Origin: Coptis chinensis
Taxonomy: Eukaryota; Streptophyta; Magnoliopsida; Ranunculales; Ranunculaceae
DNA length: 64,000 bases
NCBI GenBank assembly: GCA_015680905.1
Contig: CM027385.1
Span: 18,792,501-18,856,500 of the forward strand
Direction of reading: 5' to 3'
How positions within the stretch are numbered: the stretch's first letter is position 1; every line of letters starts with the position of its first letter. The notes below the pieces were generated by a model. The model did no database searches and was not told the DNA's origin. It worked only from the letters and a program-made list of their open reading frames with translations. Made by a program: the position numbers and the translations under genes. Below are positions 13,011 through 25,010 of the stretch, piece by piece.

Positions 13011-13678
13011 TCATACTTTCTCTGGATAATCACTATTCAGAGGCTTTGAAGGCGATAGCTTGATCACATGTACGGCTGTTTGTATTGCTTCTACCCAATA
13101 ACTCCTTGGTAACTTAGAGTGAGACAACATACATCTCATCCTCTTTACAATGGTACGGTTCATCCTTTCGACTATACCATTTTGTTGCGGTGTCTTGGGA
13201 ACTGTCTCCTCATGATGAATCCCATGACTCTTGCAATACTCTTCAAATGGCCTAATGTGCTCTCCCCCATTATTTGAACGAATACACTTCAAAGGCTTCC
13301 ATGTCTCTCTTTCCACCATGCTATGGAAAGTCTTGAACATGCCAAGAACTTCATCCTTAGTCTTTAGACTACATGCCCGTATCTTTCTTGATGCATCATC
13401 ATTGAAAGTCAAGAAGTACAAAACTCCCCCGTGGGACTTCATTTTCACAGGACCACATAAATCTGTGTGTACAAGGACATTCTTTTTTCAGTGAGAAAGG
13501 AATCTTTGGAAAGACACCTTGTGTTGTTTTCCAACCAAACAATGAGTGCATCTATTAAAATGCGTACCTTTGATGTTTGGCAAAGCCTTTTGCTTGGCAA
13601 GAACTTCCATGCCTTTCTCTCCCATATGACACAGTCTCTTATGTTATAGTTCGGTGGAAGCTTCTTCTTGTGCTGCAT
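13011..13678 (-). pseudogene. copia B integrase, second catalytic Asp changed
   Basis: The N-terminal zinc-binding/pre-integrase part (13678-13500) is frameshifted. The catalytic core follows: 'HTDLCGP' supplies the first Asp and 'NGIVERMNR' supplies the Glu. The second Asp, expected in the R-S-D-N-G-G-E context, reads 'IRSNNGGE', so Asp is replaced by Asn. The enzyme would be inactive even if translated. A stop lies between the zinc part and the core near 13490. Confidence 0.8.
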
Positions 13679-13793
13679 TTAACTCTGCTTTACACAAACT
13701 AGCTTGTGTCTTGTAAAGCGAGCAACTCTTCTTTCCTCTGGCTACCACAAAGGAACTTTTGCTTAGTTTCCATACCCCATTGCCAAACGAGCT

Positions 13794-14057
13794 TTAGAAA
13801 TCTAACTTCCCAGTGGAAATTAGGCTTAGTCGAATGTCAGGGACATGTCTTACATCCTTGAGTGTCAAGGTGTAGCCGACATTGGTTTCTACATGAACAT
13901 CACCAATGCCTATAATCTTCGAGACTTCATTGTTACCCATCTTCACCTCACCAAAATCACCCGATTTGTAGGTAGTGAAGAAACTCTTGTGGGGTGTGAC
14001 GTGGTCGGAAGTGCCTGTATCTACCACCCACTCTATACCCTGGCATGAAGTGCTCAA
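13794..14057 (-). pseudogene. copia B aspartic protease fragment
   Basis: The motif 'WVVDTGTSDHVTP' holds the catalytic Asp in the D-T-G-x-S setting of copia proteases, which cut the retrotransposon polyprotein. 'KDVRHVPDIRLSLIS' downstream is the usual end of the domain. It is separated by stops from gag on one side and integrase on the other. Confidence 0.78.
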
Positions 14058-14063
14058 GCATAA

Positions 14064-14684
14064 CTAATCACAATCTAACATAATTCCTACTTCACCTTTT
14101 GAAGCTATGATAGTAGAGTCTCGACCGGTGGTGTTTTCTTTCATCTCTAACTTGTCTTCACGTACGGTACTAGTCTTCTCATCTATCTTTAATTCTATAC
14201 ATTCATACTTGAAGTGGCCATGGATACCGCAATGATAGCACGACAAGTCTTTCTTAGGAGGTCTACTCGTACTCCTAGATTTTCTTTTGTCATTACCTCT
14301 AGAATGAGATGGCTCTCTACTTTTGCCTCTCTCTTGCTTTTCTGTAACAAGGATCTCTAAGTGACATGAGCTACTCTGTGCGTTCTTTCTTGTCTTCTCG
14401 TTGAGGTCTTCTAATGTCTTCCACAAACTAAAAGTGGTGGTCGCTTGGGATACAGTATGGATTACGTTGTCGCCAATCCATTGTCTAATGCACCCAATCA
14501 CTTTTTCATCAAGCGTCTTCCAATCGGCATCGGATACTATATCCGGTTTTACTCCTCCATTTTCAATGGGTTGTGCCAAGTCCTTGCAATAAAGCAAGTC
14601 TTCCATCTTGACTTTCCAAATAGTGTAGTTACCTCTATTTAGACTAGTCATGCCAGTGTTTATAGAATAATCCATCTTCAACAA
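14064..14684 (-). pseudogene. copia B gag with CCHC zinc knuckle
   Basis: This is the capsid-type product of the copia element. The N-terminal part has the conserved pattern around 'NYTIWKVKMEDLLYCKDL' typical of copia gags, and a nucleic-acid-binding knuckle 'CYHCGIHGHFKYEC' (CX2CX4HX4C) lies near residue 150. At about 206 residues it is shorter than usual. The jump between 'NEKTRKNAQ' and 'SSSCHLEIL' suggests an internal deletion of the central capsid region. It starts ~90 bases inside the primer site. The next domain (protease) follows after a stop, so no polyprotein is produced. Confidence 0.75.
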
Positions 14685-14774
14685 GCTATTTCAACTCAGA
14701 CCTCCTCTCAAGAATTTTATCAAACACCTTCTGAGCAAGATTTGGATAACAATCTTTGTGGTTAATCTAACCAC

Positions 14775-14787
14775 GGCTCGGATACCA
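14775..14787 (-). other. primer-binding site of copia B (tRNA-Met type)
   Basis: The minus strand reads TGGTATCCGAGCC two bases after the LTR terminal CA. It matches the usual initiator-Met primer site TGGTATCAGAGC except for short substitutions. Confidence 0.8.
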
Positions 14788-14789
14788 CT

Positions 14790-15513
14790 TGTTGGGGAAA
14801 ACGATACCAATCGATCCCCACTAAGATAGCTTGTACTTAGACAATCTACTACTCCAATAAAAAATCTAAACTTTAACTACAACCAACAACCACAACCTAA
14901 ACTATGGATATAACTATCACAAATAAGCAATAGTAATATAGAGTAACTTACCACAATGAAAACACAAGATGTAACGTGGTTCAGCCAATGATGCCTACTT
15001 TCACAAGAGCAAATCATTTTATAAGTGTGGGAAGGAAGATTACAATCACTCCTCTCAAGTCTCTCCAAACTTACTAGATCACTCTTTTCTCCTTACAAGC
15101 TTTTACTCTTTGCAAGAGTTTTCTCTCAATTTTGGTTGCTTTCAAAATTGGGTTTCTATTCAAGACTTGGTTTTCCAAAATCCAAAACTCTTCTATTTAT
15201 ATTGGGGTGAAATATCAGTGTAAAAACACGGTCTCGATTTTCTGGCGTAATATCGAAACCTGATGTGTATAGGCATGAGCGCGGGCGCGCTCTAGGCAAG
15301 GCCAACTCGAGCGCATGTGCACCCTCTTCTATTTCCACTTTTCCCAACTTCCAGTAGACATGTTTTGCAAATAGCTAGAAAAAAAACTATCTTCTTTTTC
15401 CAGGCAAGGGCGCGGGCGCGCCTTGGACAAGGCCAAGTCGAGCGCGCGCGCTCTCACTTCTTCACAAGAACAATACCTGTTTATGTCACATGGTGAGGGA
15501 CTCACACCCAACA
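14790..15513 (-). repeat. 5' LTR of copia B
   Basis: On the minus strand it begins TGTTGGGTGTGAGTC and ends CCCCAACA, 724 bases long, with the primer site just after. It contains two GC-rich modules of about 45-55 bases ('gcgcgggcgcgc...aaggcca...tcgagcgc') near 15277-15325 and 15408-15455. These stand out sharply from the AT-rich surroundings. Confidence 0.82.
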
Positions 15514-15790
15514 TAAAGATTTCCAAGCCTAGAAAATAACTTAAATTTCCCAAATCCTTCATTGTAAACTTTTCTGATAAAGCATTTATCACCTTCTAAC
15601 AATGTGCTGAAGATGTTCCTGTGATGATTATATCATCTACATACACTCAAATGTATGTAATGATTCCTTGTAGTTGTTGTACAAAGAGTGAGTTATCTGC
15701 TCTTGAAAGTTCAAATACCAAGTAGGGAGTGCTGCACTCCTTCAAGTAGTATTTGACTATTTGGTTCTTTGAAGCCTCCAAATTATCCCC
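15514..15790 (-). pseudogene. older copia reverse-transcriptase fragment
   Basis: Minus-strand translation gives 'VYVDDIIITGTSS' (catalytic YVDD) and then 'LSEKFTMKDLGNLSYFLGLE', the standard block after it. The fragment stops at 15513 where the LTR of copia B begins, so copia B inserted into it. An in-frame stop precedes YVDD. The other half was not found to the left of copia B, consistent with deletion there. Confidence 0.78.
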
Positions 15791-16020
15791 ATTTATGAGC
15801 AGCTAGCTATCATGTCTTTTTTAAGGTAAAAAATAAAATAGGTATCATGAACCTCCCACCTATACAAACGAGGGTAGGTCTACCCTCGTACACACCTTAC
15901 GTAAGGATTCAATCAAGTTTTCAGTCTTTATATAGAACTACGCGATACGATTTACATCATTGCCAACTTTTATCATTTAGAAATAGACCGAATTACTAAT
16001 GATGCCCACACATATATAGC

Positions 16021-16446
16021 CTATAATGAATGAAGAATTATCTGAACTCCGTGCTGAGGGCGAGTAGTCATATAACAAATTGGTGAGTGAACATAAGTGG
16101 GTGAAAGCGTGAAACTGTAGCACTGCAGGATCATTGAGATAGCTAGCTTCACTTCAATAATTGAAAAGTTCACGCCCACACAGATTCGAGGGCCCATACC
16201 AAAAGGGAGGTAACCATTGACATTTTCAGTAGCATTGGTGACTCCTTCGCAAAATCTATCTGGTTTGAAAAGATGAACATCTTCTCCCCATAGTTTCGGA
16301 TCATGGTGAGTTGCTAACGGAGGAATAATAATATCTATGGCTGGTGGAAGAAGGAACGTTCCTAATCGCACTGAAGAAGTAACTGTTCTGTGTAAGTCAA
16401 CAGAAGGAGGATATAACCTTAATGTTTCATTAATAACCATTGTCAT
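16021..16446 (-). CDS. cytochrome P450, terminal exon (CYP72 clan, CYP749A-like)
   Basis: This exon encodes the last 141 residues of a membrane-bound haem monooxygenase. It contains 'ETLR' (ExxR of helix K), 'FKPDRF' (PERF-type motif) and the haem-binding loop 'FGMGPRICVG' with the Cys ligand. The tail 'SPTYVHSP...RPQHGVQIILHSL' is typical of the CYP749A group as I know it; the family assignment is from memory of motifs. The minus-strand acceptor 'ttcttcttgcag' precedes it, and the join to the upstream exon reads 'AKMKT/MTMVINETLR', the normal CYP72-clan junction. No stop or frameshift is present. The substrate is unknown. The ~270-base intron to the next exon has a long T/C run at 16501-16542. 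Confidence 0.88.
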   Translation of the reverse strand: MTMVINETLRLYPPSVDLHRTVTSSVRLGTFLLPPAIDIIIPPLATHHDPKLWGEDVHLFKPDRFCEGVTNATENVNGYLPFGMGPRICVGVNFSIIEVKLAISMILQCYSFTLSPTYVHSPICYMTTRPQHGVQIILHSL

Positions 16447-16716
16447 CTGCAAGAAGAAAACAAAAGTTAAACTTCAGATCACAAGTAGTCAATAAATATT
16501 CTTTTTTCTTTTCTTTCTTTTTTTTTTCTTTTTTTTTTTTTTGCTGTCAAAATATTTTTATTAATTTTTCTGTACTCTAATACATATTTTTTTTATGAAA
16601 AATTAAAAATTGGTATTCTATTGTGTGTAGCTTCGACAGTGTGGACTCATAGTTGTAGTTTGTGTATGCATATCTAATACGCGCCGTGCTCACTTTACGC
16701 AAGATCAGAAACTTAC

Positions 16717-17101
16717 CGTTTTCATTTTTGCAATGTTGTTATCTTCTGTATCTGGATTGTTTTTGCCAAATAAACCGAATACCTCCTTCCTTACATTTTC
16801 TTGCCAATCTGTATGTATGGCTAGTAGAATCATAGTCCATGTAAGTAAATTCATAGTGGTTTCTTGTCCAGCAAAGTAGAATGTCTTGCATTCATCAATC
16901 ACGTCGTTTATGGAAATTCTCTTGTTTTCATAATTCTCCTGATTTGCTTTAACAAGCAAACCAAGGTAATCAGACTCAAAACCATCTAATTGTCCATTGT
17001 TTATCTTCTCCTTTCTTGTTCTTATAATCGTTACAAATGATTCTCTTATTTCATGGTCAAGTTTGTCGGCTTCTCGTTCTCCATCTGATTTGGTGAACCT
17101 T
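16717..17101 (-). CDS. cytochrome P450, penultimate exon (I-helix)
   Basis: The 385-base exon carries the oxygen-activation motif 'FYFAGQETT' (A/G-G-x-E-T-T of helix I) followed by 'WTMILLAIHTDWQENVRKEV'. The acceptor on the minus strand is 'attattgcag' before 17101 and the donor is 'gtaagt' after 16717. The exon starts with a single base that completes a codon (phase 2). The only matching donor in the window is the P450 exon at 51376. All 128 codons are open. Its context shows the gene has lost contact with its upstream exon by 34 kb of inserted DNA. Confidence 0.87.
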
Positions 17102-17367
17102 CTGCAATAATATCAAACTCGCTCACGTGCATGATATTAAGAAATCAAGAGTACTTAAATATGTAAACTATATACGAATACAATATTCATAGACAATGCT
17201 GAATAAAATATTCCCATTCATTACATATATGTGTGAGCAACAAGAGACCATTCAAATCATGGTCGCCGCCTCCTACCTCAGATGTTCAAACTAATGAAGA
17301 TCATAAGAGTGATTTAGAAAAAGAAAAGTACTAATAGACAAACAAGAAGCATGCCGGCTACAACTCT

Positions 17368-17632
17368 TGTGGGAGAAGAAAAGGTGTGCGCCCTATATTT
17401 GGGCATGAACTAGGGGCGCCAGTCTAGTCGGTTTAATATGCGCTTTACAGAGTAGTTTCTATAAGTGAGACTCCACCTTTTTAGAAACAGCAATGCACGA
17501 TTGTGCATATAACCCTAGACATAACTAAGCAATAAACACCTTTCTTCTCCAGCAGACGTAGGAAGCCGCAATGGCTCCGAACCACTATACATATTGTGTG
17601 TCATCTCTTTAACTCTCCATTATTAACTACAT
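17368..17632 (+). repeat. 5' LTR of copia C
   Basis: It runs from TGTGGGAGAAG to ...ATTAACTACA, 265 bases, ending at the primer site. It aligns with 45891-46164 over its length but is clearly diverged, as expected for the oldest layer of the nest. Confidence 0.9.
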
Positions 17633-18447
17633 GGTATCAGAGTGGAGCGCTTAATCAATCTTTTCTTACTTAACTTCAAACAAAAGAAATACTTGCTAGT
17701 TCCTACGACAGACCTCAATCCAAATCCAAATCCGAAGTCTGTTGTAACTATAGAGACTGAATCTAATCCTGGTTGGAAGCTGTCTTTGATTCTTTTGAAT
17801 GGAACAAATTATATACCTTGGTCTAAGGTTGTTACTTTATCTCTTGGTGGAAAAAGGAAACTAGGGTTTATTAATGGTCTAAAGGAGTGTCCTGCCATTA
17901 ATGATGCCGAATATGAGAATTGAGTTTCTAATGATCAAATTGTTCGATCTTAATTGGTTGCTCAATTCGATGGAGTCAACTATTGCTGACATCTTTACCT
18001 TCTCTGATTCTGCAATCTGCAAAGGAGATGTGGGATTCAATTGAAGATTTATACAAAAACTAGAACAAATTTGCCCGTGTGTTTGAACTTCAACTTGCAA
18101 TCGGTTCTTTGCAACAAGGTGAGAAACCTTTACAGAACACCTTGGGAATCTGAAGAAATTGAGGAATGAATTAAACATATATCTCCCACACACCATAGAT
18201 GCTAAGACACTTTTGAAACGGGCTGAAGAGGATAAAATCGATCTTCGCATTGTTTCGTAGTCTAAAACCATAATATGAAAATCTAGAGAGCAATATTCTA
18301 ATGGAAAACACTCTTCCATCGCTTGATGTTGTTTGTGCAACCATTCAGTGAGAGGAAACAAGGAAGAAAGTTTCCAATCTCAAAGGCTTTTGTTCTTCTT
18401 GCAGAGAATGGTTTTCAAAAAAGGTCACAGGGAAAAAGGGAACCGTC
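17633..18447 (+). pseudogene. copia C gag, N-terminal part
   Basis: The open stretch to 17923 includes 'LILLNGTNYIPWSKVV' and 'KRKLGFINGLKECP', the hallmark of the copia Retrotran_gag_3 domain, which builds the particle shell. Beyond it the frame is broken by stops, but gag-like text continues in several frames to 18447. There the F LTR interrupts it. The same gag resumes at 40224. Confidence 0.75.
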
Positions 18448-18677
18448 TATAGAACCCCATATTTTGGGCTTGGCAGAAAACAGATGGGCTTCATACTAAT
18501 GGACATTTTAGTGGGTTTGAGTAAGGGGTCATTAGCTTAGAGTTGCATTTTCGGACCCATGCACCGACTTGGACAACCCGATAGACTTGAAACTGGAAAC
18601 AGACATAAACCAAAAACCCCTCGACTCCTCTCGTTCTTTCCATAAAAAATAAAATAAATAAAAATGAGGTGGTGAGG

Positions 18678-20151
18678 TGATAAGAGCCCAAAAATGTAGT
18701 TTTAACCCTGTAACAGTCATACTTTTAGACCAATTATGTGAGTAATAATTAAGAATTAATACTGATTACGTGTTTTTATGCGTTTCAGGCTTCAAAGTCA
18801 ATTATGTGCAGAAATGTGCCACTTTGATGAGATAAAGGAGAAATGGTTGGTTGCTAAGGAGTTCTGTGATTAATGGCCAAGATTCAAGAAGACAAAGCAT
18901 TTCTAAAGCCTGGTCAAAGCTGAAAAGTCAAAGTCAACGCGGGCAGAAACAGCACACAAAGTCAGCAGAACTTCCGAAGGCCGTATCTTTGGACTCAGAT
19001 CTCGGAATTGGGTCTACCTTATGTCAAAACGACCGGCTCAGAAAGAGCTTTCCAATGGTCCAAGCCTTGGCCCAATCAAAAGAGTAGAAGTGGACCAAAA
19101 GTCTGTTGAAGCCAACTTCAGCTGAAAAGGCCTTTTTGGAATGAAAGAATTGGGCTTTGGGCCTGCTTCTCTGGCCCAAAACATGGCTCCAAGCCCATGC
19201 ACGATTTTTGGATCTGAAACATATAAAAACAAAAGCTTAGCTCTTGGTTAATGGTAGCTAGTTAGACCTAAAACTATAGATAATTCTAGATCTAGTTTTC
19301 ATTAAATAAAATTAAGTTTAGTTCATTTCAATTCTTGTTTTAGATTAATCTTTAGAATCATTGTTCTTCATTAGTTTGATAAATAAAATAGCTAGTTTGT
19401 CAATTTCGATTTTGTCATTTCAATTTATAGATCTAATTTTTATTCTTGTTGAGTATCATTTCTGAGTGGTTAAATTAGATTGAAGTATTGTTAGTTAAAT
19501 TAGCCAAGTTAGAATTTTGGTATGATGTTTAGTTATAATTCAATGAGAAATAATGGTTTGATGAATCAAGGCTAAAACCTCCATTAGAGGGGTTGATGAA
19601 GCCTTGATGAAAACTTAGTTGTATAGTGTAGAGTCGTTGTAGAGTCTATTCCATTCTAGAAGGTCGTGTTTCGCCATGAGAATGGGTGGACGACCTCACA
19701 TGCTAGTTATAATTGGCAGAAATGCCATGCTAATTAGGGATTAGAACGAGCAATTCTTACCGTAAGAATGTAAGAATTGGATTACAACAGTCTATACTTG
19801 GTGATTAAGTTGGATTCGAGGTGGATTCACTTCCCCTCCAATTCTTTATCTAGATTCACATTTCAGTATTCCGTAGCATTCCGTTATTAAGTAACTTGTC
19901 AATTGAATCCACCTCGTAGTATAGAATTCCCCTCGTAAATCTCTCACTAGACTTATGATTGATTAGTTGACGCGAAACCATCGCATGCTAAAGAACTAGG
20001 AGTGGAACGAATTTGTTACTCCACTCTATTTTGATAGAATTGAGAGTAGAAAACTTGATAGCAATTAGTAAAAATAAAGTTTTAGTTTACTTACGTTTTG
20101 AGTTTCATCGTTCATTTTGTAGGTAAACTATATATCTTTTTATGTTTATCA
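18678..20151 (+). repeat. 5' LTR of Athila A
   Basis: It starts TGATAAGAGCCC and ends ...TTTATCA, 1,474 bases. Three W-box cores lie near 18909-18938. A likely TATA 'catataaaaac' is at 19219-19229. Confidence 0.92.
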
Positions 20152-20153
20152 AA

Positions 20154-20166
20154 TGGCGCCGCTGCC
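20154..20166 (+). other. primer-binding site of Athila A (tRNA-Asp type)
   Basis: TGGCGCCGCTGCC lies two bases after the 5' LTR. It matches the complement of the 3' end of plant tRNA-Asp (TGGCGCCGTTGCC...) except for one base. Athila-group elements are known to use this tRNA. Confidence 0.85.
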
Positions 20167-20761
20167 ATCTTAGTTACCTTTAGCATTGTTTTCTTACTAT
20201 AATTAGTCATTTTTAAGTCCCATTAAACCCACCCACCTTGTTCGATTCTAACTATGGTTGTCTTCCACAGCATTAAACTTCCTCAGAAAAAAATTGCATG
20301 GAGCGCACCTGCGCTAAAGTTACTGGAAGCTGACCGTGACCCCCGCTCAAACACTGTAACTCGAAGTTTACACTGAGCGCACCTGCGCCCTGAGCTGAAT
20401 TTTGCCGGATTTCCACAGGTTTGATTCGAACTTCAATTTTTCAAGTTTTTCAGTGTTCTAACTTGTTATATACACTGAACACGCCAGAACAAGACGTTAT
20501 TCATAAAGCGAAGCAAGGGCGCAATCAGGTATTCCTTTCTTCCACACCTCGCATCTCCCATTTAGAGGTTTATACTAGTATATCAGGATTGTTTGGAGTA
20601 TTGACGTGTTTAGCTAAGTTTGGTCTTAGCCTTGTATGAGATTAAGGTCTGGTTGAACAAAAACACCGAACGTAATTACACGACAACGTCAACAAACAAG
20701 TCTATCTAGTATACCACCCAATACACCTCTAGCTACTATCCAACCCACCACACCTGACATA
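20167..20761 (+). promoter_or_regulatory. Athila A 5' leader with duplicated GC-rich 14-mer
   Basis: This untranslated leader holds two exact copies of GAGCGCACCTGCGC, at 20301-20314 and 20375-20388. Similar CpG-rich pairs precede each downstream coding region of the same element. The leader has a short frame (20421-20639) that I do not regard as a gene. Confidence 0.5.
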
Positions 20762-22480
20762 ATGGCTGAAGAAAGAGAGACTCCTCTCTCTGACTTCTAC
20801 AAAGCCTTGAGCGATAGCCCCAAATCTTGCATCGTTCTAGCAGACCCGATTGGGGATTTCGAATCCCCAAATATTTTTAATTTGTTACCCGTTTTTCATG
20901 GTTTAGACCATGAAAAACCTTATCAGCAATGCATAGGATTGAACAAGTCCTAACAACATTCCACCATCCTACGGTTGGTGCGGAACAAATTAAACTGAGG
21001 GTATTCCCTTTCACCTTAGCCGATAAGGCGGCGTCTTGGTTAACTGCCCAAGCGCCTAATTCTGTGGACTCGTGGGCTAAACTTGTTCAGCTGTTTATGG
21101 AACATTTTTACCCACTCCTAAAGACGGATGAGATGCTTTCCAAGATTTATTTCTTCGACAAAATCCTCATGAATCATTTTCAGAGGCTTGGAATCGTTTC
21201 ACCGATTTGCTTATAGAGTGTCCACACCATAACCTAGCAAAAGTCACGTTAGTTCGTGCCTTTTTCAAAGGACTTCTACATCACCATAAAGAAGTCCTTA
21301 ACATAATGAATGGGGGTAGTTTCCTAAGTAAAGGAGCCTCGGAGGCTTACAAATTTTTAGAAGATCAAACTAAACGCAATAATAATTGGGGGGGTAGTGA
21401 TGATATCCCCCGCTCTGCTAGTTCTTCTTCAACAGTTAAGGCCGCCGGTATGTTTGAGATGAAACCCGATCCAGAACTTAAAAATTTAATCGAATCTCTA
21501 ACTAAAAAGGTTGAGGCTATTTCTATTCAACAAAAGCATATCCCCGTCATGAATGTAAACTCCAACCCATGTAATTTCTGTTTGAGTCCTGAGCACCCTG
21601 ACTCCTATTGTCCTCTCGCCTATGAACAACAACAATCAGAGCAAGATAATGCTTGCTCCATTAATAGCTATCCTATTCCTAATGCCCCATGGAGACAAAA
21701 TCCCAACTTCAGTTGGCAAAACAATCAACAAGTTACACCTCCAGGGTTTAATAGCCAAAATGTTAGGCAAGCAAACAATTATAACCAAGCTCCACCTAAG
21801 CAAGGACAAGGACAAGGTCAGGAGAATTATAATAATTATAACAACCAAGCGCAACCACGACAAGGTCAGGGTAATTATAATAGTTATAATACCAATAGAG
21901 GTATCGTTCCGGTTAACAATAGTAACTATCACAACCCACCCATAAATAATCAACGTGAGATAGTTCCAGTCGCACCACCTGTGACTACTACACCTACACA
22001 ACCGGATCGTATCGACGCCTTTATACTGAGTTACCCAACAACTTTTCCAAACAATGACTCAATCAAACCAACAGATCTTACAATCCATAAATCGGGGGCA
22101 TACAACGGTTAGCCCAAGAGAAAGCCCAACCAAAAGGCGTGTTTCGGGACAAAGCGATACCAAACCCTAAAACAGCAAACACAGCCTTTAAGGTAAACGG
22201 TAATACTAGTACGGAAACTACAATCGTAGGTGACCTAAATGCCATCACCACTCTCCGTTCTGGAAGAGTGGTTGATAACAAAGTAACTATGCCTATAGTT
22301 ACCCCATCAGTACTCCCTACACCGGATATCAAACTAGATACCGAAATAGAAACTGAAGAGCTTACCACTGTAGAGGTACCAATTAAACCACAACCTAAGA
22401 AGTAGAAAGCCAAGGTTACACATCAAGTCGAGCCATACGCTAAATATAGAGCGAAACCACCGTTCCCTCAGAAATTAGCC
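20762..22480 (+). pseudogene. Athila A gag
   Basis: The capsid/nucleocapsid protein of the element starts at ATG 20762. The capsid core 'IKLRVFPFTLADKAASWL' and 'FFKGLLHHHKEVLNIMNGG' are typical of Athila gags. A CCHC knuckle 'CNFCLSPEHPDSYC' lies near 21560-21615. The C-terminal third is Asn/Gln/Pro-rich with repeated 'QGQGN' and 'YNNYN' units. Frameshifts occur near 20925, 21165-21210 and 22030-22110. It is the same family as the better-preserved copy at 62663-64000. Confidence 0.85.
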
Positions 22481-23446
22481 ATGCTAACCAGGGATACAAA
22501 CTTTGAGGAGATTAGGAACGTTTTCAAAAATCTAACGATAAACCTTCCTTTTCTCGAAGTTATTAAAAAGCTACCTAACCACGCTAAGTTTCTTAAGGAG
22601 TTGTGCACTACTAGGCGTAAGACCAACATACCTAAAGATGCCTTTCTAACTGAACAGTTCTCAACTTTATCCGAAAATAATGGAATTGTTAAGTACAAGG
22701 ACCCTGGTCGTCCTACTGTAAAATGCACCTTAGGAGATTCCCACACGACGACCGCTTGATTAGACCTGGGGGCGAGTGTTAACTTACTCTCATATTATTT
22801 GTATAAACAAATAGGTCTACAGGAAATGCAACCTACAAAAATAACGTTGCAGTTAGCGGACAGATCAATTAAGTATCCTAAGGGTGTAGTGGAAAACGTG
22901 CTTGTTAAGGTTCAGGATTTCTACTATCCTACTGATTTTGTTATCCTTGATACAGAAGTCGCTAACGACTCTGTACCGATCATCTTAGGGCGTCCATTCT
23001 TGGCAACTGCCAACGCGCTTATAAATTGCCGCGATGGTAAGATGTCCTTATCTTTTGGCCATCTTTCTGTTGAGGTAAATGTTTTTAAAATGATGAAATA
23101 GTTACCAGAATCGCCTATAGATGGGGAGGTTAACATGATCAAGAGCTTAGCTCAAGATTATTTTAACAACACTTTTCCCGAAAACAATATGTACAAATTC
23201 CTTTCTTTTGGAATTTCAGATTTTGTAAATGACTCCTACTTAGAGGAAGTCAACACCATCCTTGAGTCCACACCAATTGTAAACCCGCTAGTTGCTCCAT
23301 ATACTGAGTATGAAGACTTGCTACCTAAGCAAGTATTCATTATGCAAAATGGGGACCCTGATGAAACATCTATTGACATTCCTTCCACCCCAGTGCTTAA
23401 ACCTCTTCCCCCGGAGTTAAAATATATTCAACTTGATCCATCCTAG
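22481..23446 (+). pseudogene. Athila A protease region
   Basis: An N-terminal conserved block ('LPNHAKFLKELCTTRRK') is followed by the retroviral-type protease active site 'LDLGASVNLLS' (~22763) and 'SVPIILGRPFLATANALI', the usual flap/end motif. Asp-Leu-Gly-Ala-Ser keeps the catalytic Asp. Stops at 22757 and 23099 interrupt it. The enzyme would process the gag-pol precursor. Confidence 0.83.
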
Positions 23447-25010
23447 TCATCCGGTAATTATATCTTCTCAGTTAACTAAGTATGAAGAGACACATTTAAT
23501 CAGGGTGATTAGGGAACATCGGTCTGCGATTGGTTGGTCCCTAGCCGACATTAAAGGAATTAACCCTAATGTTTGCACTCATCGCATCCATTTGGAGGAT
23601 AACGCGAAGACTTCTCGCGAACCTCAGCGTCGTTTGAACCCTACCATGAAAGAGGTGGTTAGGGAAGAAGTCATACGATTACTCAATGCGGGTATCATAT
23701 ACTCAATCTCTGATAGCGAATGGGTAAGCCCCATTCATGTAGTTCCTAAGAAATCGGGAGTTACCATGGTACGTAACGGAAAGGGTAACTATGTTATCAC
23801 ACAAGGTCCTATGAAATGGAGAATCTGTATTGATTACAGACGTTTAAATGCTATGAAACGAAAGGATCACTTTCCTTTACCTTTTATAGATCGGATGCTC
23901 GAACGCCTAGCTGGTCATGCTTTTATTGTTTTCCGGATGGCTACTCGGGCTATTTTCAGATTATTATTGATATTGATGACCAAGAAAAGACTACCTTCAC
24001 ATGTCCCTTTGGAGCGTATGCCTATAAACGAATGCCTTTTGGCCTTTGTAATGCTCCCGTACCTTCCAAATGATTGTATGCTTCATATATTTAGTGACAT
24101 GGTAGAGCGCTTTATGGAAGTTTTCATGGATGATTTTTCTATCTATGGAGACTCCTTCACAGACTGCTTGTCTAACCTGTCTAAGATTTTGACACGGTGT
24201 GAAGAAAAGAGCCTCGTTTTAAACTAGGAAAAGTGTCATTTCATGGTGAAAAAGGGCATAGTACTAGGTCACATTATATCTAGTGATGGCATCGAAGTAG
24301 ATAAGGCCAAACTAGATAAGATAGCGACTCTACCTAAACCACGGACTGTCCGTGATATTAGAGCCTTTCTAGGCCATGCATGTTTTTATAGGCGTTTTAT
24401 TAAAGATTTCTCGAAAATAGCTAGGCCTTTAACTAATCTGCTTTTGAAAGATGCAATCTTTGATTTTAATTTTAACTGTAAGCAGGCTTTTGAAACTTTA
24501 AAAGCCGCCCGAACTTCTGCACCAATTATACAGCCTCCCGATTGGTCTAAACCTTCCAACTCATGTGTGATGCTAGTGATTATGCGGTTGGTGCTTTGTC
24601 TTGGGACGAAAACTAGATAATAAGTCCACTGTTATTTATTATGCTAGTAAAACCTTAAATGATGCTCAACGGAATTATACAACTACTGAAAAAGAATTCT
24701 TAGCTGTCATTTATGCTTTAGATAAGTTTCGTCCTTATTTGGTTGGTTCTAAAACTTTAGTTTACACGGACCATGTAGCCCTTAGGTACCTTCTTGCAAA
24801 GAAGGATGCTAAGCAGAGATTAATCCGATGGATTCTTCTCCTGCAAGAGTTCACACTAGAAATAAAGGACAAAAAAGGGGTAAAAAACGTAGTTGCCGAC
24901 CACTTATCTAGACTTACAAACGACGATAATAGTGATTCTGAGTCCATACCGGACTCTTTTCCTGATGAGCATCTGTATGCTATTTTTTCAGCACCATGGT
25001 ATGCTGACAT
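23433..25010 (+). pseudogene. Athila A reverse transcriptase and RNase H
   Basis: RT carries 'SPIHVVPKKSG', 'WRICIDYRRLNAM', then the polymerase motif 'FMDDFSIYGD' (24124-24153) with both catalytic Asp. 'FLGHACFYRRFIKDFSKIA' closes the thumb. RNase H follows ('[19 protein letters not shown]', '[13 protein letters not shown]'). A frameshift in the palm (~23930-24060) scrambles the 'PFGLCNAP' region, a stop lies at 24225 and another shift near 24600. Confidence 0.87.

Larger units (their letters stand above)
11241..15513 (-). mobile_element. Ty1/copia element B, left-truncated
   Basis: In minus-strand order there is a 5' LTR (15513-14790), a tRNA-Met primer site, gag with a zinc knuckle, aspartic protease, integrase, reverse transcriptase and the start of RNase H. 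Homology stops in RNase H just after the conserved 'VALS' region (~11250), so the 3' LTR and polypurine tract are missing and no TSD can be tested. Stops and frameshifts separate nearly every domain. The 5' LTR is inserted into an older copia RT fragment (15514-15790). Confidence 0.85.

Noticed and set aside
16501-16542. T/C-rich run as a polypyrimidine tract of a plus-strand gene
   Set aside because: It lies within the small minus-strand P450 intron and no plus-strand exons flank it.
16021-17101. P450 terminal exons as a separate pseudogene unrelated to the exon at 51376
   Set aside because: Order, strand, splice phase and family agree, and the gap is fully explained by two TSD-bounded insertions. 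One gene is simpler.
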